Below, one piece after another: positions 56,046 to 64,000 of a stretch of 64,000 nt of DNA. Position numbers and translations under genes: made by a program. The DNA is from Legionella rubrilucens. Lineage in GTDB: Bacteria > Pseudomonadota > Gammaproteobacteria > Legionellales > Legionellaceae. A model generated the notes under the pieces. It worked only from the letters and a program-made list of their open reading frames with translations, had not been told where the DNA came from and ran no database searches. Where the stretch lies: positions 49,298 through 113,297 of the forward strand of contig NZ_LNYT01000022.1 in assembly GCF_001468125.1 (NCBI RefSeq), in the 5' to 3' direction. Each line of letters starts with the position of its first letter. Position 1 is the stretch's first letter.

Positions 56046-56204
56046 ATGAGTATTTTAGGATTAATAATTTTAATATTATTGCTGGCCGCTGTATTGCCTA
56101 TGTGGCCTTACAGCGCCGGTTGGGGCTATCGCCCGACAGGTATTGTTGGCCTTTTATTAGTCGTGTTTATTGTTGTACTCTTAACGAGAGGAACACCGTT
56201 GTAG
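56046..56204 (+). CDS. DUF3309 small membrane protein (52 aa)
   Basis: Two closely spaced hydrophobic helices (ILGLIILILLLAAVLPMW and VGLLLVVFIVVLLT) with the WPYSAGWGYRPTG loop typical of DUF3309. AAGGAAG precedes the ATG. An upstream ATG at 56013 gives a less likely form. It is a single gene between two terminators. Confidence 0.9.
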   Translation: MSILGLIILILLLAAVLPMWPYSAGWGYRPTGIVGLLLVVFIVVLLTRGTPL

Positions 56205-56232
56205 ATTTCATTGAAAAAATAATAAAAACAAT

Positions 56233-56270
56233 AAGATTAAGCCTGCTGATGCAGGCTTAATCTTAATTTT
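56233..56270. terminator. Bidirectional terminator
   Basis: Perfect stem AAGATTAAGCCTGC (56233-56246) with GCAGGCTTAATCTT (56251-56264), a 4-base loop and AATTTT after it. Confidence 0.85.
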
Positions 56271-56484
56271 GTGAGGGCGATCCGGTTTTTTTAAGTTGCT
56301 TTAAATGCTGTTTCCATTCCCTGTCTTTGGAAAAAACAAATTGCGCCGCTTCTTCAACAAAATAACCGATGTCATCAATTTTGGCCCACTCGCAATAACA
56401 CTCTATTGCTCTCAATGTATCTAACTTGAGCTCAATTTTTACTTTCTCTTTTTTTCCCGCTAAATTACCCTTCAAAATGGCCAT
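56263..56484 (-). CDS. Small helical protein, paralogue pair member 1
   Basis: A 73-residue polar protein with the pattern LDTLRAIECYCEWAKIDDIGYFVEEAAQFVF and a charged end. It shares the E-Y/C-C-x-W-A and F-x-E-E-A-x-x-x-V-F patterns with the gene at 56756-56983. The structure resembles ribbon-helix-helix or regulator-type small proteins, but no family is certain. Confidence 0.75.
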   Translation of the reverse strand: MAILKGNLAGKKEKVKIELKLDTLRAIECYCEWAKIDDIGYFVEEAAQFVFSKDREWKQHLKQLKKTGSPSQN

Positions 56485-56657
56485 ATCGCCCTCACATTAT
56501 ACAAACTCTACAGGCTTTGCATTATTGATGAATTCCAGCATGGAGTATTTTTATTTAAGGTAATAATCAGGATTTTGTCAATATTATGAAGAAGTTCGGA
56601 TCAAAACCACCCTTCCAGGGAAAGTTTTCATGTACAGGCGACGAAAATTTCAACGTG

Positions 56658-56680
56658 GGTGCTGCACCAACTGCAGCACC
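56658..56680. repeat. Perfect 9-bp inverted repeat
   Basis: GGTGCTGCA (56658-56666), a 5-base spacer CCAAC and TGCAGCACC (56672-56680). No T run follows, so it is not a standard terminator. It lies between the two paralogous small genes. It may be a protein-binding site or part of a small RNA. Confidence 0.5.
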
Positions 56681-56755
56681 TGACAGGATCGTTCGTTAAC
56701 ACTTGTTTCTATTGATATTTTTTCCTGGTTACAAATGAAATAGCTTGAAAAAGGA

Positions 56756-56983
56756 TTACACAGTCTGGGAATTGACGGCGTCGGCTTTCGTCAATGACGT
56801 GCGTTTATAGTGTTTTTTCCACTCTGTGTCGTTGTCAAAAACGCATTCACTGGCTTCTTCAATAAACTCAGCAAGCGTGATATTCGCCCATTGACAGTAC
56901 TCTTCAATGGATGCGAGTGTTTCGGGGCATACGTTCAATTCTACTAATTCCGTGTTAGTCCTTTGATTGCCTGGGATACTCAT
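56756..56983 (-). CDS. Small helical protein, paralogue pair member 2
   Basis: A 75-residue protein containing ELNVCPETLASIEEYCQWANITLAEFIEEASECVF. It resembles the neighbour at 56263-56484 over about 40 residues. AGGAG lies before the ATG at 56983; a longer frame to 57073 has no such signal. Unknown function. Confidence 0.75.
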   Translation of the reverse strand: MSIPGNQRTNTELVELNVCPETLASIEEYCQWANITLAEFIEEASECVFDNDTEWKKHYKRTSLTKADAVNSQTV

Positions 56984-57215
56984 AAATCTTCTCCTTAATA
57001 AAACAATTGAGTATGAGTGCAAATTGTAACGATAGGTTCCGCTTTCCACAGCAGGAACTGATTGCCATCGCACAAGTCGCCAACCTTTAACATTGTGACT
57101 GGATTTGGAAATAATTCCTATTAAGGTTGTCCTTGATTCGCATTAAGGGTAAGCATAGGCTGATAAGGAAAATACTACTGCCAAATTAAAGTAGAAACGA
57201 TTAATATTTGCTAAA

Positions 57216-57506
57216 ATGGCAGTAATACATTTTACAAAAGATGTAGGGTGTTGTGTGAGTAGAGATGACCATTTAAAAATTAACCATTGTAAATTTGATA
57301 AAACAATCAACAAGTTTAGGCATGAGTTGGCCCAATCACTAATGATAATCAATACCTACATTGATGGGTGCCAAGAACGCATTAAATTCAATACGCTTAC
57401 CCATGAGCAACTCCTGGTTATTTTTAATAAAATTAAAATGCAAACTGAACGTGTAAGTACCATGAGCGAACGTTTGCTGGTAAAAAACTCACGGTCGATT
57501 GATTAA
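57216..57506 (+). CDS. Orphan histidine-kinase dimerisation-like protein
   Basis: A 96-residue protein. A long helical hairpin begins FRHELAQSLMIINTYIDGCQERIK; the H-E-L-x-Q-x-L pattern (His36) resembles the phosphoacceptor H-box of FixL-type kinases (HELNQPL). No ATP-binding domain and no sensor domain follow. The second helix would be EQLLVIFNKIKMQTERVSTM. It ends 2 bases before the next ATG of a FixJ-like regulator. It could act as a phosphotransfer or inhibitor protein. The ribosome-binding site is weak. Confidence 0.65.
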   Translation: MAVIHFTKDVGCCVSRDDHLKINHCKFDKTINKFRHELAQSLMIINTYIDGCQERIKFNTLTHEQLLVIFNKIKMQTERVSTMSERLLVKNSRSID

Positions 57507-57507
57507 T

Positions 57508-58137
57508 ATGGCTATGTTGGACACGACTCAAACCGTCTTTATCATCGATGATGAGCCTGAAGTCAGTGAAGCTTTGCAATGGCTTTTTGAATCCGTAGGC
57601 ATCCAGGTGAAAGCTTACACAAATGCCTATGCGTTTCTTGAACAATACCATGCCAATATGCGTGGCTGCCTGATTAGTGATGTCCGAATGCCCGGCATGA
57701 GCGGTTTGGAATTGATTGAGAAATTGAAAGAACAGAACAATTTACTGCCTGTTATTATTATCACAGGCTATGGCGATGTGCCCATGGCCATCAGAGCCAT
57801 GAAAGCCGGAGCGATTGATTTTATCTTAAAACCGGTCAATGATCAGAATCTTCTGGAAATTGTTCAACAGTGTCTGAATCAATCCACAATACAAAGCACC
57901 TGGGTAAAAGAAATCAGCGCTCGGATTCAAACCTTAACCGAACGTGAAATCCAGGTGATTGAATTAATTATCGAGGGCAAGTTGAATAAAGAAATAGGTT
58001 ATGAACTTTCTATTTCGCGCTCAACCGTAGAAGCCCATCGCGCCAGTATTATGAAAAAAATGAAAGCAAAAAATTTAGCTCAACTCATAAATATGTATGT
58101 TCGATTTCAAATGAATGAAGAATTCAGGATACCTTGA
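57508..58137 (+). CDS. FixJ/NarL-type response regulator
   Basis: A 209-residue two-domain regulator. The receiver has the acidic pair in IIDDEPEV, the phosphoacceptor Asp58 in SDVRMPGMSG, and the conserved Lys in LKPVND; then a LuxR-type HTH reads LTEREIQVIELIIEGKLNKEIGYELSISRSTVEAHRA. It should activate transcription when phosphorylated. Cognate kinase not in the window, except the orphan H-box protein just upstream. ATG at 57508 is followed by another at 57514. Confidence 0.94.
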   Translation: MAMLDTTQTVFIIDDEPEVSEALQWLFESVGIQVKAYTNAYAFLEQYHANMRGCLISDVRMPGMSGLELIEKLKEQNNLLPVIIITGYGDVPMAIRAMKAGAIDFILKPVNDQNLLEIVQQCLNQSTIQSTWVKEISARIQTLTEREIQVIELIIEGKLNKEIGYELSISRSTVEAHRASIMKKMKAKNLAQLINMYVRFQMNEEFRIP

Positions 58138-58228
58138 TTTGCTATATCTTGTCCTTGATTTTCCAACAAACTGCCCTATTGCCAATCACAGGATTAAACA
58201 TCCTTTGCTTTTTCAATAAGGATTAACT

Positions 58229-58609
58229 ATGCGTTCACCTGCCATCTACATTATTGATGATAACGAAGCGGTATCCAGAAGCTTGCAATTTTTGTTCGAA
58301 TCATTTTATGAAATTGAAAGCATAGTCTATGATAGCCCATTGGCTTTTTTAAATGACTTCTCGACAGAGTGGCGGGGATGTCTGATCACTGATTTACTCA
58401 TGCCGAACATGAGCGGCATCCAATTGATTGAGGAATTGAAAAAATACCCATGCCACCTCCCCGTCATCATTATGAGTGGTCACGCCGATGAAGATACCGC
58501 GTCTCGGGCCCTGAAGAAGGGGGCACATGCTTTTATAAAGAAGCCTTTTAAAATTGATTTTTTATTAGAGATTGTTGACGCCATTTTTAAAGATTTTATT
58601 AAGAAATAA
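58229..58609 (+). CDS. Single-domain receiver protein (FixJ-like)
   Basis: A 126-residue receiver without an output domain: YIIDDNEAVSRSL, phosphoacceptor Asp55 in TDLLMPNMSG, and KKPFKIDF with the conserved Lys. It resembles the receiver of the gene upstream and may compete for phosphate or act as a sink. It is separated from that gene by 91 bases. A terminator follows. Confidence 0.93.
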   Translation: MRSPAIYIIDDNEAVSRSLQFLFESFYEIESIVYDSPLAFLNDFSTEWRGCLITDLLMPNMSGIQLIEELKKYPCHLPVIIMSGHADEDTASRALKKGAHAFIKKPFKIDFLLEIVDAIFKDFIKK

Positions 58610-58615
58610 AAGGAA

Positions 58616-58653
58616 GTGCTATGCTTTTTTTAAAAAGCATAGCACGGTTTTTT
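58616..58653. terminator. Rho-independent terminator, likely bidirectional
   Basis: GTGCTATGC (58616-58624) pairs with GCATAGCAC (58637-58645); the inner T and A runs extend the stem, followed by a T run at 58648-58653. Confidence 0.85.
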
Positions 58654-58909
58654 AAGATTTAACTTCGCAATTAATTTCAGTGCAATCACGGCAGTTTTTA
58701 GCGGCAAAAGAGAACGCATCAGCAGCTGATTTTGCAGTGTTGGACATTTCGTTATCAGCCGATTTATCCGTTTCAACATTACTGCTGCTTGCATTGGTGC
58801 TGCATACCCAATTTGAATCCATGCTGGTTTTGCTATTGGTATTGGCGAAACCCAGTGTCGATGCCAAAATCAAACTTCCAGCCATTAAGTAGTGAGTAAT
58901 TCCTTTCAT
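58652..58909 (-). CDS. Small exported Cys-containing protein (85 aa)
   Basis: A signal peptide (THYLMAGSLILASTLGFA) precedes about 65 residues rich in Ser, Asn and Thr, with four Cys (VCST, CRDC, NCEV) in the mature part. It could be cross-linked or metal-binding. GGAG precedes the ATG at 58909. Unknown family. Confidence 0.7.
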   Translation of the reverse strand: MKGITHYLMAGSLILASTLGFANTNSKTSMDSNWVCSTNASSSNVETDKSADNEMSNTAKSAADAFSFAAKNCRDCTEINCEVKS

Positions 58910-59095
58910 AATTTTCTCCATTTTTTTTGAATTGAACCTACAAAATTTAGAATAGGAATATAACCAAAAAGTGTCAAGAAAATATCTAAAATTAAACATT
59001 AATTTAAATTTTTTTTAAAAATAGAAATATTAAATAATGATTATTTTGCTTTATAACTTCCTGTTACCTAGACTTAATATGTATGGGAGATAGTT

Positions 59096-60133
59096 ATGAT
59101 TAAACCGAAAGTTCACCCCAATGAAGCCGAGCGATTAAAAGCCTTGCATGCCACAGGACTAATCAATACCCCAATGGAGCAGGGATTTGAACAAATAACC
59201 AGCCTGACTAAAAAAATATTTGATGTTCCGATTGTCGCGATTAGCCTAATTGATAAGGATAAACAGTGGTTTAAATCCATTATTGGCTCTAATTTATCTG
59301 AAACACCCCGCGAAATTTCGTTTTGTGGCCACACCATTTTAAAAGAAGAAGCACTGATTGTCTCCGATGCGCAATCCGATGCTCGGTTTAAAAACAACCC
59401 CCTGGTTACTGGTGAAAAAGGATCTATTCGCTTTTATGCAGGCTACCCCATTCATGCCAGCAATGATCATCAACCCATTGGCGCGCTTTGCATCATTGAT
59501 AACAAGCCACGCCACATTTCACCGACTGAAAAATCGATATTGCATGATCTTGCCGCACTGGTGGATTCAGAGATCAGCAATTTTCACTCCCTTGAGGCTT
59601 ACAAAGCACGCAACTTTGAACTCGAATGCACCGATCGTATAACCTTACTTGATGGTGTTACCAAAACCTGGAACGCAAACGGAATCACGCAATTATTGCA
59701 ACAACAGATGAAGCTCAGTAAGGAAGAAAAAGAAACATTTGGCTTATTCAATGTCTCCATTGACAGTTTTAACTCGTTCACGGAGGAATACGGCGAAGAG
59801 GTGGGTAACGAACTGTTGCATGCCATTGCCCGAAACCTGGTGGTTCATTGCCACAATGAAGCCTCGATCGGGTATTTAGGTGGAAAGGAATTTATGGTTA
59901 TTTTGCCCCTTAATGATAAAAGAGAAATATTAAAATCCGCAGAGCGGCTTCGCCAGAATATTGAACACGAGCCCATGACGACGCAGGCAGGCGAAATGAA
60001 AGCGACAATAACCATTGGCATCGTGTTTTATGATCCCCACGTACATCAGGAGACTTCAAGTATTATGACTGAGGCTCATGGCGCACTGGAAGAAGGCAGA
60101 CACGCCGGTGGGAACCGGATTGTACTTCATTAA
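59096..60133 (+). CDS. GAF-GGDEF protein with degenerate GGKEF motif
   Basis: A 345-residue protein. Residues about 20-165 form a GAF domain (FEQITSLTKKIFDVPIVAISLIDKDKQWFKS; FCGHTIL; YAGYPI). Residues about 180-345 are a GGDEF fold, in which the signature reads GGKEF (residues 262-266) instead of GG(D/E)EF. The substituted third residue normally binds metal and supports catalysis, so cyclase activity is probably lost; it may sense GTP or c-di-GMP. The start has GGGAG about 8 bases upstream. Confidence 0.9.
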   Translation: MIKPKVHPNEAERLKALHATGLINTPMEQGFEQITSLTKKIFDVPIVAISLIDKDKQWFKSIIGSNLSETPREISFCGHTILKEEALIVSDAQSDARFKNNPLVTGEKGSIRFYAGYPIHASNDHQPIGALCIIDNKPRHISPTEKSILHDLAALVDSEISNFHSLEAYKARNFELECTDRITLLDGVTKTWNANGITQLLQQQMKLSKEEKETFGLFNVSIDSFNSFTEEYGEEVGNELLHAIARNLVVHCHNEASIGYLGGKEFMVILPLNDKREILKSAERLRQNIEHEPMTTQAGEMKATITIGIVFYDPHVHQETSSIMTEAHGALEEGRHAGGNRIVLH

Positions 60134-60189
60134 CAACGCGACCATCATGATGGCATTAGCCGTAAACGGGCTATATCCTAAGACGGCAA

Positions 60190-60254
60190 GCATTGGATTC
60201 ACAGGATGGATGGTTGCCCGCCTGCGCGGGCAAGACAGGATGGGGTGAGGTAAA
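60190..60254 (+). repeat. 65-bp repeat, copy 1
   Basis: It begins GCATTGGATTC and ends GAGGTAAA, with a central palindrome CCCGCCTGCGCGGG. Copy 2 is 52 bases downstream in the same orientation. Confidence 0.8.
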
Positions 60255-60306
60255 TAGTCGAGTTGGTGTGGTGCTTTTATTCTGTTGTCATTCCGACGAC
60301 GGTGGA

Positions 60307-60373
60307 GCATTGGATTCACTGGATGGAATGGTTGCCCCGCCTGCGCGGGCAGGACAGGCTGGGGTGAGGTAAA
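60307..60373 (+). repeat. 65-bp repeat, copy 2
   Basis: Same boundaries as copy 1 with a few substitutions and 2 extra bases. It too has the CCCGCCTGCGCGGG palindrome, which looks like an intergenic REP-type element. Confidence 0.8.
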
Positions 60374-60408
60374 GCCCAGTGTTTCCCCCATTCCAGCAAA
60401 AATTTAAG

Positions 60409-60441
60409 CAAAAAAAAACGGCCCAGTGTTCTACTGAGCCG
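60409..60441 (-). terminator. rRNA operon terminator
   Basis: On the minus strand CGGCTCAGT pairs with ACTGGGCCG (one G-T pair) around a 5-base loop (60419-60441), followed by a run of at least eight T. Confidence 0.9.
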
Positions 60442-60455
60442 CTTTAGAATAAAGC

Positions 60456-60571
60456 CCTGGCGATGACCTACTTTCACATGAGGAAACCTCACACTATCAT
60501 CGGCGCGAGTCTGTTTCACTTCTGAGTTCGAGATGGATTCAGGTGGTTCCAGACTGCTATGGTCGCCAGGA
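60456..60571 (-). rRNA. rrf: 5S ribosomal RNA
   Basis: Read on the minus strand, it starts CCTGGCGACCATAGC and ends with a complementary GCCAGGG. The helix I ends pair. About 116 nt. The boundaries are within a few bases. Confidence 0.95.
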
Positions 60572-60683
60572 AAACGGTTTAAGCGTCATGGTGGCAACGG
60601 TGTTAACCGTCTGGCCATGAGGCCGGTAAAGAATAGAGTCACATTCATGTTATTGCTATAACCTGAAGCGTATCAGGTTATAT

Positions 60684-63577
<2,894 letters not shown>

Positions 63578-63746
63578 TATAACCTGAGTCTCCTCAAGTC
63601 ACACAGTAACATGAAAATCACTATTCGCTTGTGTTACCTCTATTCTTTACCTGATTGTTAATGAACGTCTGGTTTATCCAGATGAAAACACTCAAGCCTT
63701 ACGCCTTAAGACCTTTCATCTGGCTAATCCTGAAGAAAACGCATGA
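63578..63746 (-). other. Intergenic spacer between 23S and tRNA-Ala
   Basis: Internal transcribed spacer of the rRNA operon with no further RNA gene seen. Confidence 0.6.
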
Positions 63747-63822
63747 TGGTGGAGCCGAGGAGGATCGAACTCCTGACCCCCTGCGTGCAAGGCAGGTGCT
63801 CTCCCAGCTGAGCTACGACCCC
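63747..63822 (-). tRNA. tRNA-Ala (anticodon TGC)
   Basis: 76-nt cloverleaf on the minus strand: acceptor GGGGTCG/CGGCTCC, anticodon stem-loop CCTTGCACG, T-loop GTTCGATCC and encoded CCA end. It lies in the 16S-23S spacer, as usual; a tRNA-Ile would be expected further to the right but is not in the window. Confidence 0.97.
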
Positions 63823-64000
63823 AGATTTACTGCAGCTTTTATTGTTACTCTTCGTTATGTCGGGTCGCGCGCAGTCGCATACCGATGTATGCTCCTTTGC
63901 TCTCTCGCCAACATGCCTCGATTAACAATAAAATCGTTGTAAATCACTTTTTACTGTCAATCCGAGTAAAAAACCCGTGTAAATTGGTTGTTATTGTTGT

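Overview
The window comes from a gammaproteobacterium of the family Legionellaceae, genus Legionella or a close relative. I infer this from a eukaryote-type SNARE protein, a large protein of Dot/Icm-effector style with a Glu-rich tail, an isonitrile synthase cluster, and an arginine uptake plus argG-argH-argF block beside argR of the kind I associate with Legionella. No species is named. I see no insertion sequence, prophage or CRISPR array.

Left part (1-7157). After the 3' end of ispA comes a small-gene region: a 59-residue peptide with a double-glycine leader, then a promoter and a compact folded RNA leader that seems to control translation of a duplicated zinc-ribbon protein and a Nudix hydrolase. 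Two unrecognised proteins follow (888 and 298 aa; the first has a possible Cys/His protease core). Next is a 180-aa protein with a complete Ykt6-like longin and R-SNARE layout ending in a CAAX prenylation box, the clearest sign of transfer from a eukaryote.

Metabolic operon (7170-15347). rdgB and an ElaA-type acetyltransferase lead into six tightly packed genes with no obvious textbook counterpart: TPR-methyltransferase, ATP-grasp ligase, DRE-TIM aldolase/lyase, alpha/beta-hydrolase-like protein, a fusion of a beta-decarboxylating dehydrogenase with an RraA-type lyase, and a metal-dependent hydrolase. They look like an undescribed small-molecule pathway in which a 2-oxo or hydroxy acid is built and then joined in amide linkage.

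Middle (15384-41569). This holds acetyltransferases, two dienelactone-hydrolase paralogues, a PuuE-like deacetylase, the housekeeping run coaBC-dut-phosphomannomutase, a HAD-like protein, a flavin monooxygenase, and an isonitrile cluster (LysR regulator divergent from isnA-isnB-P450). Then come a DUF2339 membrane protein, a phosphoesterase, a lipid-kinase-like protein, an HlyD/ABC export system, glutathione reductase and a gamma-carbonic-anhydrase-like protein.

Arginine block (41551-47665). argR diverges from an arginine-type ABC importer followed by argG, argH and argF. ARG-box-like sites flank and overlap the importer promoter.

Right part (47721-60133). Small stress and envelope genes (DUF4142, phasin-like, cold-shock, hemerythrin, alcohol dehydrogenase, PRC-barrel, BON, DUF3309) surround an AT-richer four-gene surface-glycan module (kinase, HAD, nucleotidyltransferase, WavE). 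A small signalling set follows: an orphan histidine-kinase-dimerisation-like protein, a FixJ-type regulator, a lone receiver, and a GAF-GGDEF protein with a degenerate active-site motif.

End (60190-63822). Two copies of a 65-67 bp palindromic repeat precede a minus-strand rRNA operon segment: tRNA-Ala(TGC), 23S and 5S with its terminator. The 16S gene would lie beyond the right edge.
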